A stretch of DNA of 64,000 nucleotides from Amylostereum areolatum (lineage: Eukaryota > Basidiomycota > Agaricomycetes > Russulales > Stereaceae). Below the pieces are notes generated by a model. The model had not been told where the DNA came from and searched no databases. It saw only the letters and a list, made by a program, of their open reading frames with translations. The stretch covers positions 62,001 to 126,000 of the forward strand of contig SAXG01000087.1 in the NCBI GenBank assembly GCA_012932865.1, read 5' to 3'. This document shows positions 46,571 to 57,709 of the stretch, in pieces. Within the stretch, counting starts at the first letter, position 1. Every line of letters begins with the position of its first letter. Both the position numbers and the translations under genes were made by a program.

Positions 46571-49072
46571 ATGAGCAAACGCACAACCCGTACCTCTACT
46601 TCGAAGCCGCAACAGCGCACGACATCCCCGACACAGGCTGCCAGCACACCGGCGTTGACCAGGGGCGAGAAAGCCAAAGCAACCCGAGCTCGCACCAAAG
46701 CCGCTGCGCTCGCACTCCAGAATGCGAATGAGTCGTCTTCTAACCCAGCAGGTGCGTTAGGTTTTGCACCATACAGACGAATTCTACGAGACTTACCATT
46801 GTGTCATCAGAACCAGTCCTTGTGCCAGTGGCCCCCGGTGCGTGTTCATTTGGTGCCGTTTTCCTCAATTCTCATTGACCTATATGAATAACATTTCAGC
46901 CGACACTACTGCTCCTGTCCCCGCAAAAAAGCGCAAGGCCCATACCTCGAACGTTGACCTTGTTGGCAGTGCGGACGCAGTCGAACCACCCAGCAAAAAG
47001 ACAAAAGCCCGTAAAGGTGCGTATCTCTCACGCTGTGGTGCAGTGACGCGTCGTCCAACTAATTTTCATCTTCCAGGACGTGTTCCTCCACTCGTCCTGG
47101 ACGAGGACACGCCGCCGCTGGCTCCACTGAAGATCTGGTCAGACCAGACGGCTCCAGCTCCTTCTCGTACATTGGCAGCCTCGGGCAACGTTCCGGTTGC
47201 GGCTATCGAGGTACGGGGTTTTCTTGCAACTCTCGGATTCGGTTTACTTACCTCGAGGGATACACAGGTCGACGACGACGACGACAGCTCCCTGCCCGCA
47301 CTCTCTGATACGGAGGGCGAGAACTCAGAGCCGGACGACATGGAGGAGATGCATTGTATGGCCAAGGGGAACTCCCGGGCCCTCCAGAAAGCTATGGATC
47401 TTGAGGTGCGCCCCATATTTCGCGCATCTTCCACTCAAAATTGGACTGATGCACGCAATGACAGCGTCCTCAATGGATGCGCTCACTTGTCAAGTCCCCT
47501 GTGCCGCAGAACATCCATGCGGTGACGGTCTTTTCCGCCTTGGTTCCATCCCCGTCCTTCCACGCGATATCCACCGGAACTCCCGAAGGTCTGGCACTGC
47601 TACCCGCTCCAACTTCTCAGGCTCCCCCGGCAGTCGTGGCAGGCAATCAGACAATGCCCAACCCCTCTGAACATCAAGAGGATGATATGCCCGAGCTTGT
47701 GACAGGTCTGTAACATCCGTCTCTCCTTGTTTCTTTCTACTTATATCATCTTAGATGGTGCTACTGTTCCCTCTGCACCTCAACCGGATGCTACGCCTCT
47801 GCCGCCGGTCGCTGCACCTGCCACGCAACAACCTTTGCAACATACCGACGGACTCGTTGGAGGTAACTTTTCTCAGAGTCGCATGTGGCGAATCCTGGGT
47901 CTGGTAGGTGACCGATATGTATCTGATGCCGACGGTCCTATAGGAGCTGGTGTTGTCAGCCTTCCCGACGCAACAATTACCGATCCCAACGAGCCTCACC
48001 CTCCACACACCGACCTGGTCCTTCCGCCCCAAGGACAACGGATGCGCCTTTCGCATCAGTCTGACATTGTTCAGCGGATGGTTCGCGACGCATTCATGCA
48101 GCTTATGCTCCATCTGTACTTCGTCAACAGTTTTCCTGATGGCATCTTGGCTGCCTCGTTTGCTCGGCAAGCTCTGACTGTTGCAGCATCACTGCGGGAG
48201 GTTTGCCGTCACATATATAGGCGTGTCTTGCAAGAAGGGGCATATCTCGAACCTCTCATTCCATTGGTACGTCCTGCAGCTCATCGTGAAGATCTGATTA
48301 ACCATGTTATAGATTTCCGCTCGTGTCGCACTCTACCGCAAGACCGTCAAGGACCACAGTGATAGCCTCGTCGTGGCAATGTTCAATCTACTTCCGAACG
48401 GAGTGCACTGTGAACAAAGGGTGACCGCTGCACTGTTGGACTATGCGTATATTTTCCGTCGCAACTCGCCGGTAATTTACATACATTGTCAGCTTATCGA
48501 GTTTCAACTAACGATACCTAGGATGGTTTGACGGGAGCTGTGCGCCGTAGCTGGCCGTACCGCCATCCCATCGGCATCACAATCATGAACCGTCTGCTTT
48601 TTGCGCGGGGCCTCGCGAACCAGCAACGTCCATGGTTTCCATTTCGCGTCGACTCTGTCACCAACGAGTATCAGCTTGAGCTCCCTCAAGCTCTTGTTGC
48701 ACTCGTGTACACGGCGGTACGTAACACTTCTCGCATCTCACCGGCAATACTAACACATCTTTCGGATACTAGGTCTATGCATCTCTATATGAACACCGTT
48801 CCGGTCAGCAACAGAGGGGCGATTTCTCCTCCGACGCATTCCTTGACGTCTACAACGGCCACATTGCGACTCTCGAGAACATCAGGACCACTCGCCCAGA
48901 GCACTACCACCGCATGATGTTCAATCTGTACACGGAGGTCTCGTAAGTCCAAATCAACACTACCGTGATATAATCATACTAACCTCCGCCTAGAGCTGCT
49001 GGCACATCTTCTCCTGCCCCAAATGCAGTCTTTGCCGGGGCTATCGCGGCAATTGAGTTTGAGGATGCGTAA
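46571..49072 (+). CDS. DUF6532-like protein encoded within the Plavaka element
   Basis: Multi-exon gene divergent from the transposase. The N-terminus (MSKRTTRTSTSKPQQRTTSPTQAA, TRGEKAKATRARTKAAA) and AKKRKAHTS...PPSKKTKARK are basic and disordered, with likely nuclear localisation signals. An acidic run follows (VDDDDDSSLPALSDTEGENSEPDD). The folded C-terminal half has DIVQRMVRDAFMQLMLHLYFVNSFPDG, REVCRHIYRRVLQEG, ISARVALYRKTVKDH, RRSWPYRHPIGITIMNRLLF and ALVALVYTAVYASLYEHRSG, then DVYNGHIATLENIRTTRPEHYHRMMFNLY. I recognise this as the DUF6532 pattern of Agaricomycete proteins, from memory and without a search. It ends IEFEDA at 49072, about 510 bp inside the right terminus. It is probably a second element-encoded protein, perhaps a DNA-binding accessory; its function is unknown. 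Confidence 0.7.
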
Positions 49073-49581
49073 ATTGTGTACTCCCACCGCCTCCCCCATC
49101 ATACACTGTTCTCTTTCCTTGCGTCGTTATACCTGTCTCGTTCGTCCTGCCCCCACTTACGTCCTGTCTACTAATGTCTTTCGTGTCCATACTTACCACT
49201 ACTCTCCATTCCGTATTCTGCCTCCCATCCCCCGCTACGCGTGTCCACTCGTTTACGTTTCATCCCCCCCCCCCGCCCGGCTGTCTGTTTGTATCGTACT
49301 ATCCTGCCCTGTGCTAATGTTTCTAATGACCATAATTCTGGTCTAAACCGTTTGAACCCGCGAGCTAACCCCGAACAAATGGCACGGGTATATGTCTTCC
49401 TAAATTTATCCTAATGTACTAAACCCTTGCCAAGGCGGACGCACCGACCGCCGCCTTAGCAAAACCTAGTACAGTTTTAGGCCAGGATTACCCGTCATTT
49501 TGCTTCTAATAAGAGGGGGACCTTCCTAAACTCCTAAGCCGCAAATTAGAGCCAATAAGATCAAATTATTACAATTTTGCA

Positions 49582-49594
49582 GGGGAGGTTTTCC
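49582..49594 (-). repeat. Right terminal inverted repeat of the Plavaka-like element
   Basis: GGGGAGGTTTTCC, the exact complement of the left 13-bp repeat, followed by the second CAG. Confidence 0.93.
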
Positions 49595-51094
49595 CAGAGG
49601 ATCCGTGCGGTGGAATATCCGATGTCGATCCCCGTCTCTGTGGCTTCGCTCAACTTGATCCAGCATTCGTCCACATCGTTCCTACACCGCGTCACCTCGC
49701 TCATCAACGAAACAGAGAACTTCGCCGAGCGGTTGGCGAACCTGCGTAAGCTGTACGAGGCCAGGAATATAAAGAACCAGGTTCCTGATGGGGCGAAGCC
49801 GTACCCCGAGAACGCCCAGTCTATGAGGCATGGTATCGCTTTGGAGTTTAGGTGATCTAAGGCGCACATATCACCCCATCCAGAACAAAAACGCTAATAT
49901 GGCTCGTGGCCCGCAGGAACGTATCGTTCAAATACCCAGGCGCAGAGACATTCGCCCTGAGCAACGTCTCCTTCAAAGTCGAGCCCGGCCAGCTCTGCGT
50001 GCGCCCCCTCTTTCCTCCTTGCGTTTCTCAAACCTGGCCCCTGACGGCTTCCACAGGTCATCGTCGGCGTCAACGGTTCAGGAAAGAGCACCATCCTCAA
50101 ACTCATCGCACGCATATACGACGTCGCCGCGGGCACGATCTTGATCGACGGACAGGACATCGCAACGCTCCGCCTCGCCGATCTGCGCCGTGCCACGGCG
50201 ATCCTCTTCCAGGACTACACGCACTTCCCCCTCTCCGTGCGTCTCCCCCGCTCCCCTCCCCTCCCCGCTCGACTCGTGTTCATTTTCTATCAATTTTTTT
50301 TTCTTACGTCAGATCCGCGACAACATCGCCCTCGGCGACCCCGACACCGCACACGACACCGCGCGCGTCGTCGAAGCCGCCCGGCTCGGCGGGGCCACGA
50401 CCATCATCGAGCGTCTGCCGAACGGGCTGGACACCTACCTGGAGCGACCGGTGCGCGACCTGTACTCCGGCCTCCCCGAGGGAACCCAAACGCTTTTCGG
50501 GCGGACCGTGAGCCACGCGGGTGTGCGGCATGCCATGGGCGGGGGCGGGGGCGGGGGCGGGGGCGGGGGCGGGGGCGGGGGCGGGGGCGGGGGGCGGGGG
50601 CGGGGGCGGGGGCGGGGGCGGCGCTGGGGGAAATAATATGGGGCTGAGCGGGGGACAGATGCAGAGGCTTGCGGTTGCGCGGACGTTCATGCGCTCTATG
50701 CCTGGGGACAGCGAGAAGGTGGGGTTGTTGCTGTTCGACGAGCCGAGCGCGTCGTTGGACCCTACGGCCGAGCACGGTGCGTTGTTCGTTTACTGTTCGT
50801 TTTTGAGCGTTTTGTTTAGACGGCTGGCGGTGTAGACCTGTTCAAGCGCCTGCGGGAGCTCCGGGGCGACAAGACGATGGTATTCTCGACGCATCGGTTC
50901 GGGAATCTAACGAGACACGCCGATCTGATATTGTGAGGTCGTCTTTGGCTTTTCATCGTGCGCGTGCTGACGGAGGGTTTGACAGGTATATGGACGATTC
51001 TGTCGTGGTGGAGGCGGGTACGCACGAACAGCTTCTGAACGCCGAAGGCGAGTACGCGCGCTTGTGGAAGATGCAGGCGCAGGCGTTTTTGTGA
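49595..51094 (+). pseudogene. ABC transporter, 3' portion with nucleotide-binding domain
   Basis: Continuation of the gene cut at 42675: RIRAVEYPMSIPVSVASLNLIQ then LANLRKLYEARNIKNQVPDG lead into the nucleotide-binding domain. Walker A is GVNGSGKST (about 50066-50092), the Q-loop ILFQDYTHFPLS, the signature LSGGQMQRLAVARTF, Walker B VGLLLFDEPSASLDP and the H-loop MVFSTHRFGNL. The end is YARLWKMQAQAFL with a stop at 51094. Introns fall after ALEF, GQLC, FPLS, TAEH and ADLIL. A (GGGGGC)n tract between TVSHAGVRHAMG and LSGGQ shifts the frame by +1: DLYSGLPEG reads in one frame and LSGGQ in another, because one unit (50589-50595) has seven bases. No intron can bypass the tract without losing the signature. 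All ATPase motifs are present, but the gene as assembled cannot give one protein. Confidence 0.82.
50537..50622 (+). repeat. (GGGGGC)n G-rich tract in the ABC transporter coding sequence
   Basis: About fourteen GGGGGC units with one 7-nt unit at 50589-50595. The tract codes for Gly-rich or Gly-Ala sequence and has the pattern of a potential G-quadruplex. Confidence 0.95.
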
Positions 51095-51099
51095 GGCTG

Positions 51100-51715
51100 T
51101 GATCTGGACTCGCCGCGAAGTATGCAGAGCACAAGACATTCTCACGATTCACCGTTTCACGCAGAGTTAAATTTGACGACACAGACGATTTTACGATCTC
51201 ATTCTCTTCTGTACGACTACGGACAGCGCACTACTAGCGCAAATCGTGAAGGAGGCAGGTGCCACAATCATCAATGTAGTACTTAGGTACACCCATACAT
51301 ACCACCATGTGTCCCGCCCGCATTCTGAAGATCGTCGTTGATATATCTGGTCGAAGTCTCCGATATCGTATCATAGTACATACGTGAGCTCGAAGTCCGC
51401 GGAGACCCGGCAGCCTGTAAGTAAAGATCACGGCATTTTTATCTGACTTTTCGCTCGGTGCAGCCAATGTGGCGACGGTGACGGGAGCGGGGCGTATTAC
51501 ACCAGAAGGGCTAAGCCAAAGCCAACAGCGTAAGTGTCGCCAATGTATGGGGCAAGGGGGCGAGATGAGGTGCACCTCTTCCTCCATCCATTCACTTTCG
51601 ACGATAAGTATCTCGTCTGTTCCGCGCGTGTCGTAAGTAATGGCATCTACACCCTAATATTAGATATAGCACTTCGGTCGTGGACTCGTCATCACAATGG
51701 AACTCTAGTACTCAC
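51100..51715. other. Convergent intergenic region between ABC transporter (+) and DNMT2 (-)
   Basis: No gene was supported. The minus-strand ORF 51234-51587 lacks recognisable features and probably lies in the DNMT2 3' region. Confidence 0.4.
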
Positions 51716-51720
51716 CTCCT

Positions 51721-53170
51721 TTATCCACTCTCGAACAAAAAATCCACAAGCTTACTAACCACTCGCACATTCACACTATTTCCCAGTAATCGATATTTCA
51801 CCTTCGTAGACACCCGGGGGCCACACGAACTGGTCCTCTGTGCCTGGGCGCACGAAGGCGAAGAGACGAAGTAGCTCCGAGGGCGTGAAATACCGCAGCT
51901 TGAGGGGGTGCAGGATGTTTAGTGCATCAGGGTCATCGCGACCTTTTGCTTCGAGGAAGGTGTCGAAAGTCGTGGTTGTCTGGAGAGCAAGGGTGAATGG
52001 GCCGCAGTTACAAGTATGAAACGAAGGTAACGCACATCGAGCTCGGTGTTTTCTTGTAAAATAGACCCCGCCCGTTCAACAAGTTGTGTATATCCTGAAA
52101 GCCCAATGCTCCGTTATAAAAACCACGCCTTTTTGCAGCGAATGCGAGGCCTACCTCGGGTGAAACAGCAAGTCCGACGCGTAGACGGAAGCACGATGTC
52201 GAACAGGCGACCCCATTTCTGCAGCACACGATCTGGAACAGCATGCGGATGGCACCCATTCACCCATCCACCCTCGTCCAGATACTCTTGCAAAGGTTCG
52301 ACTGAATTCTGTGCACTCCCTGGGGTGTCGTCACGGGGATCGATCCAGTCTTCTCCTCGTCCCGGTATATGCCTCCAAACGTGGTCCGGTACTCTCCTGT
52401 TTGGGATGTCGAATGGAGTTGTCTTGGCGAGGAGATAATACCGAAGGCGGGAATTTGGGATGCCGAATTGTAAGGGCGTGAGTAGGAGTTCGAGAGTATG
52501 GTATCCCAAACCCCGCAACTGCCTCAACAACACCTGTCGCGTCGTCGACGTCTTCCGAGCACACGATCAACGCGACCCTCCCTGGGATTCTTCAACAAAA
52601 ACATACCTCGAAACCCGCGACGTTTTCCACGAGCAAAAACTTCGGTTGCGCGCCCAACGAAACAAGCTCCGGGAGCACGTCCTCAACCAGATGCAAGAAC
52701 GATTTCGCGCGCGGATCCGCCGCGCCCTTCGCAAGCGGGTTCAGCACCGTATACGGTTGACACGCAGGCGACAAAAGCCACAAGTTCGCGCGGTGCTTCG
52801 CGATCTCCCGCGCGTCCAGGACGGAAATGTCTCTCTAGGAAGAAGACAGCACCCGTGAAAATCAATCCTCATAAAGGTTCTTCGACAGGAGAAAAGGTAG
52901 CAAAGAAGCAAGGGGCAGAGGGAAAGAGGTAAAACGTTAACCTACTTTGTGGGCGATATTGTGGCCGTGGTTTGCGGCGTAGACCTGGCATGCGATTTGA
53001 TCCCAGTCGAAAGCACCGACGACGGTGACCTGCACATTGCTCCGAGCGAGGGCAAAGTGCAAACCGCCTGAAAATCCACGGTCATCCACCAGACAAAGTA
53101 GAAAAAGGCGAATATACAAACCGATACCACTGTAAAATTCTAGAGCACGTATCTCCGTGGGCTCGCCCAT
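51721..53170 (-). CDS. DNMT2/TRDMT1-type cytosine-5 methyltransferase (tRNA methylase), apparent C-terminal frameshift
   Basis: The family methylates C38 of tRNA-Asp. Exons: 53170-53122, 53067-52946, 52834-52607, 52551-52155, then about 52098-52040, then from about 51984. Motif I is ALEFYSGIGGLHFAL; the ENV motif is LLVENVAGFE. Motif IV is SPACQPYT with the catalytic Cys at about residue 82; most family members have PPCQPFT, so Pro is replaced by Ala next to the Cys. LQFGIPNSRLRYYLLAK and LRYFTPSELLRLFAF are diagnostic of DNMT2. The conserved ending KVKYRLLGNSVNVRVVSKLVDFLFESG (stop at 51721) is present, but out of frame with GVYEG just before it at about 51806-51812. As written the frame stops early at 51776. 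A two-base deletion (or one-base insertion), or an assembly error, would explain this. The gene is divergent from the PHD gene, about 350 bp apart. Confidence 0.88.
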
Positions 53171-53520
53171 TCCATTCGTTAACCGAGCGAAGTTCGAAGA
53201 TGGTGGCGGAAGGAAACAAGGTCCATGGCGAGGTCCACGGGTGGTCCACGCGAGGTCCATGGTAAATCAGCGCTTTCCCACGATCATACGGGGGTCCACC
53301 GCTGCAGCCGATAGTCAATGCCAACTTCGCCGTTGTTCGACTTTGCTCACTCCCTCCTCCTCCTCCTCCCGTCTCTTCACTCTCCCAACCCTTCTTGTCT
53401 TATTTTCCCACAGAATCAGTTGTTCGATCTTGCTGAGGTCGAAGACAAACGTGATTTCCCCGGTTGTGTTCCCGGAGCGTCGTCCCGGGCCTTGTTATTG
53501 TCCCCACCTCATCTACAGCC
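53171..53520. promoter_or_regulatory. Shared divergent promoter region, DNMT2 (-) / PHD protein (+)
   Basis: A 350-bp interval separates the two start codons. It contains short repeats of GGTCCA(C/T)GG-type sequence (53219-53262: GGTCCATGGCGAGGTCCACGG, GGTCCACGCGAGGTCCATGG) and CT-rich plus-strand tracts (53340-53400) typical of fungal promoters. Confidence 0.4.
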
Positions 53521-56500
53521 ATGCAAGGATTGGCCTCCTACACGGCCTGCCAGCCTATCCTCACCACTCTCCAGCCCGCATCCATCATTCCCCAGCAGAT
53601 CGTGCTGCCTCTCCCGCCCCCAGGAGCACACGCTCCAGACAACCAGGCCGATGGCATGGCCCGTCCGCTATCCCAACCACATCTGGCGTCGAGCCTAGAT
53701 AGGTGCGTGGCCTCCAAGCCCAAACTTGAGCGACGCTGATCAACAAATCAAATAGTAACACACCTACTGACCAGCCACTGCTCCCGCCGTTTCCTACCCG
53801 GCCGCAAGTCAGTCATCTCCCCACTCCGCAAAGGTGTGTCTTCTCTTGTCCCAACTGCCCCTATCCACCTTCCAAAAGAATCGCGAGTGTGCTTCGTGGG
53901 AAGGGTGTATTCCGCGACGCGTCGAGAGGCCGTCCGCTCTGCGACAGGATCATCCTGCGAACGAGACCTTGCGATGAGATAAACCTGCCATGCCCACCTC
54001 TGTACTTGCCCCGTCTGGTCCCACCATTGACTCACCTCTGTTTCAGTCCAAGCAACCTCGCCCCGTACGTTTCGGGTCACTCCGAGTCTCCGATCCAGCA
54101 TGGGTATGCCTCCTTCCTGGCTTATCCTATTTCTCCTATTCACTCCCAAATGATGCAGTGCCCAAGGCTCCATGTTCCCCACTACCCACCGTTCTTTTGA
54201 ATCCACTCGTCAGATGATCACCCCGGAGTCGAGCCCCTTAGTCAACCGTGGGTGGGTCCTCCCAGGGGCGGAGACGACAACTACGCCGACTCAATTGTAA
54301 GCCGCCCGAATATTGTAAAGCTCCTGCCGACGTACCGCTGACCATGCCCAAATCCAGACGCCGTGCTGCCCCTCCTCAAACACCGCCTCCTGCTTTCCAT
54401 CGTCACCCCTCTTCCCCACCCTCCAACGTCTCACAACTTTCCTCTCCCTTCATGCCGAAACCATCCCCGGTCTATCTCGCTGCGCCACCCCTACCACCCT
54501 CCCACCACCCATCTCGTGCCGCAACTCCTTTGCATGCCGTCGTCTCAACCCCTATAGACCCCGATGCCGACGCCGAAGGATCCGATGCCGAAGCGCGTCC
54601 CGCCGGAGGCGAGATAGAACGCATTCGCGAAGAACAAGCCCGAGCTCGAGCCACCCTGCTCGAGGAGACCGAATCACGACGCCCAGAATATCTCCGGCGC
54701 GCTGATCGGCCGTTCAATGCCACGACTGAGCTCGATCCGGTCTGGGGCATCAAAGAAAGCCCCGCCAAGGGACGGCGTATCGAGCTCTGGGGGTTCACGG
54801 AGACCAGCGACGAGAGCTTCGAGGATCGGCTCATGGCTGGGGGCTACGTCGGCTATGGCAGCACGCCCGGAGCGACGATGCCCACGCGTCCCCGCACGCC
54901 GTCTCGCGCGAAGGAGTGGGCCAACATAACCACCCCCGGCCCCGCCGGCTCGTCCAAGGCCGCCAGCTTGAAGTTCGAAGACGATGACGAGGATGTGGCG
55001 CTCGACGACCGGGCGGTGAAGAAGAAGCGGAGGCTCGCGGCATTCCGGCGCGTGACGGGGGGCGCGAACGCGGTCGTGCAGGCGGCCAAGGCGACGTTGC
55101 AGCCGGTCGAGGTTGAGGGCAAGGGCCGAGTCCTGCTTGACTTGAATGAGGAGGAGGTGCCCGAACTTGTGGAAGGATCCGTTCCTCAATCTCCGGTAGG
55201 GCGCAAACGCGGCGGGAAGCGCAAGAGGCGGGGCGGAGCTGCCACTGGCGGCAAATCTGGACGTGGCGGGAAGGGCAAGGCGAGGAAGGAAGAGGCGGCA
55301 GAAAATGCGATGGACCTCGGTGCTTCGAACTTGAACTGGCCGGACGAGCAGTTCCCTTGGAGCTTGCGCACGCAGGAAAGGATGGAGGTGGAACGCATGG
55401 AAGAGACGGAGCGGATGAAGTCGATTGCGCACTTTTTCGACGGCGACAGCGATGAAGACGAAGAGGAGGAACCGCCGCAACAGGTTCAAACTACGCTTGT
55501 GCCAATGGACTTGGGCGAGGCAGACTTTCCCGAACAACCTGTTTACCGTGGGCGAGGAAAGATGGTTCCCTTACGCCAGCGCGACCTCCCTGACGCTCCT
55601 CCACACCACCTCTTCTTCCCAAGCGATCCCGCTGATGCCCGCGCCGCACTCTTGTCCAAACGTTCTGTCCGCGCGCTTGCGGCCCGCCGCCGACTCCGGG
55701 AGATGAACTCGGATAGCGACGACGAGACGGTGTGCATCTGCCACGGAACGGATGACGGCCGGGAGCTCGTGCAGTGCGACGACTGCAAACGGTGGTACCA
55801 CCTCAGCTGCATCGGCCTCAAGTTCGAGGACCTCGGCGAGGAGGAGGATCCTTGGTATTGCGACCTGTGCGAAGACGATGGACGACTGGACAGCAACCCT
55901 TCATCCGAACCGACGTTCGTGCAGGGCGATGAGGAAGACCTCACGCCGCGCCGGATGCGCGACCCGCTGTTTTTTCAGAGCGACCTTGACGCATCCCCCG
56001 CGGGAGCGCTGTGGCGCACGCCGTCCTCGTCCACGCGTGCGCCGATGACACCGACGCGTAGTGGAGGGACCACGACAGAGTTCTCGACGCGCTCGTCTTG
56101 GGGCTCCGCCAGCCGGCACGGACCTACAACGCCCCCCTCCGCGTCGCAGCACGTACGCGTGTATTCGACCCCCGGCGCGTTCGAGACACTTTTCCAAGGC
56201 AGCTCCCCGTTCGACCCGACCACGACGCCTTCGCGCGGGATTCGGTTTCCTCCCGGCGTGCAGAAGGAGAGCACCGGCGCGTGGGCGGCCGCAAGATACG
56301 GGGGTCCGTTCGCCACGCCGACGCAGGCGGGGTCTAAGCATGCTCTGCAGCGCTATGACCGGATGTCCGGAGGACACTTCATGGGCATGTCGTCCGCGAG
56401 CCCGAATTCGTACCGTTCGGCGGCGTACGACGACACGCCTGTGGATAGGTCCGTGCCAAGGCCTGTTGCGGCGTTTCCGCCGAGGAGGCAGTTGGAATCG

Positions 56501-56602
56501 CCGTTGATGGGGAGAGGTGTGAGCTATCGGAGGCCACCGCCCGGACCACCCCAGTCTCCGAGTCTGAGGGCGGCGAAAGGGAAGGAAAGGGTGGAGGTGT
56601 GA
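53521..56602 (+). CDS. PHD-finger protein
   Basis: Probable nuclear histone reader. The large last exon (about 54359-56602) contains VCICHGTDDGRELVQCDDCKRWYHLSCIGL, then DPWYCDLC, a complete C4HC3 PHD zinc finger. The aromatic and acidic residues (ELVQCDDC, W in KRW) resemble those of H3K4me-binding fingers. The region before it is disordered and charged, with basic KRGGKRKRRGG (possible nuclear signal) and acidic stretches (GDSDEDEEEE). The tail is Ser/Pro/Arg-rich. Upstream exons are likely: 53521-53702 (MQGLASYTACQPIL...), 53756-53833 (NTPTDQPLLPPFPTRPQ), about 54049-54175 (PSNLAPYVSGHSESP) and 54210-54298 (MITPESSPLVNRGW), the last joining in phase to RRAAPPQTPPP. The junction at about 54175 is uncertain. 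No other domain was recognised, so its complex is unknown. Confidence 0.82.
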
Positions 56603-56609
56603 GCGGAGA

Positions 56610-57570
56610 GGTGATGAATACCATACTGGTGCGTATCTTACCTCGTCGGGAAACCCAGACGCTGACCAGGGAGAGTATCGCAGCTTCTTCAATCTTGTAT
56701 AGCGATTAGCGTCGATAGGCGTAATGTGTGCGTGCCCGCTACTGGACGCTCGAACGTGTACATAGGCTTCGTTTCGGAGCCATGTTCGTGATCGGTTTAT
56801 CTCTTTCTCCAAAAGAATCCTTGCCGGTCGTGTTTCTTGTCCGTCGAGGTTGTCTTGTAATAATGTTCTGTTGTGTATATCTTGGGGCATCTGTTGTCGT
56901 GCTCGGCATAGGTTAGCATACGTTACGGTACGATATGAATGCGATAGTTGTGATAGATGAGATGGTTAGTATGCTGAAGAAAAGGGAGAAACAGATGACA
57001 TGCCTTCGAGACGAAGCCACCTATACCCGGTGTGTTGCATGTATGGGGGAAACGGTAGTGCCCGAGGCGCGATGATACCGCTCTATTTAAGTTACTGAGC
57101 AGCTCACGAGCTAGTTGAAATGATCTTGACCAGTACTTGTTTGAGTCTCCTCATTGAAAACTATACTATAGAACTCGGTACCTTTGGTTCAGAAGGCTAT
57201 GACAGCCATCGTGGCTTCAGAATTTGTCCCTCAGCGTGGACTGGACCGATGGCTCGACGCGTCACGCCGCGTTGCAACCCGCGAACTATGAGCATGTACC
57301 CATCCAGTGGATCCTTCGAAGAGAAATACGGGTGCATCATGTGAGGTTTTCCGATCGGGGCGCCAGATAGAGAGAAGGAGTGGCCGTTGTAAACTGTATC
57401 AGGAGGGTTGTAAAATGCGGGAGCCCACGCGTAAGGACGCGTCAGGTCACATCCACGTCACAAGTGACCTCTCGCGTTCTGCCGAGTGACCTACGTCCTC
57501 TTCTTGTCACGTTCCTTCGACAAATCGACTCCGCCTCCTTCACACGTTTGTGTAATCCAAGCTGAAGGCA
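56610..57570. other. Intergenic region between the PHD and SMN-like genes
   Basis: No gene-like sequence was seen. It contains the PHD 3' region and the SMN-like promoter. A repeated CGTCAC/CACGTCA motif occurs around 57437-57515. Confidence 0.4.
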
Positions 57571-57576
57571 TAAATC

Positions 57577-57678
57577 ATGTCCTCACGTACTCTCGTATCT
57601 TACGACGATATTGTCCAAGGTGGCCCCTCTGGAAACAATGGATCTGGAGGATCTGCACCCCCTCGTAAACGAAGACGC

Positions 57679-57709
<31 letters not shown>

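Larger units (their letters stand above)
42676..49594. mobile_element. Plavaka-like (CMC-type) DNA transposon, apparently full length, 6,919 bp
   Basis: Ends were defined from sequence. The terminal inverted repeat GGAAAACCTCCCC occupies 42676-42688, with its exact complement at 49582-49594. The 3-bp target duplication CAG lies at 42673-42675 and 49595-49597. Subterminal motifs are shared in inverted orientation: GCTAAGG and GGTGCGTC at 42701-42713, and their complements at 49454-49460 and 49438-49445. Inside are two divergently transcribed genes: a transposase (-) and a DUF6532-like gene (+), sharing a 258-bp promoter region. Perfect 13-bp ends, an intact duplication and an apparently open transposase indicate a recent insertion that may still be mobile. 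The element splits the ABC transporter. Confidence 0.88.

Noticed and set aside
55901..56890. 329-aa minus-strand ORF
   Set aside because: Antisense to the PHD gene tail; Arg-rich low-information translation.
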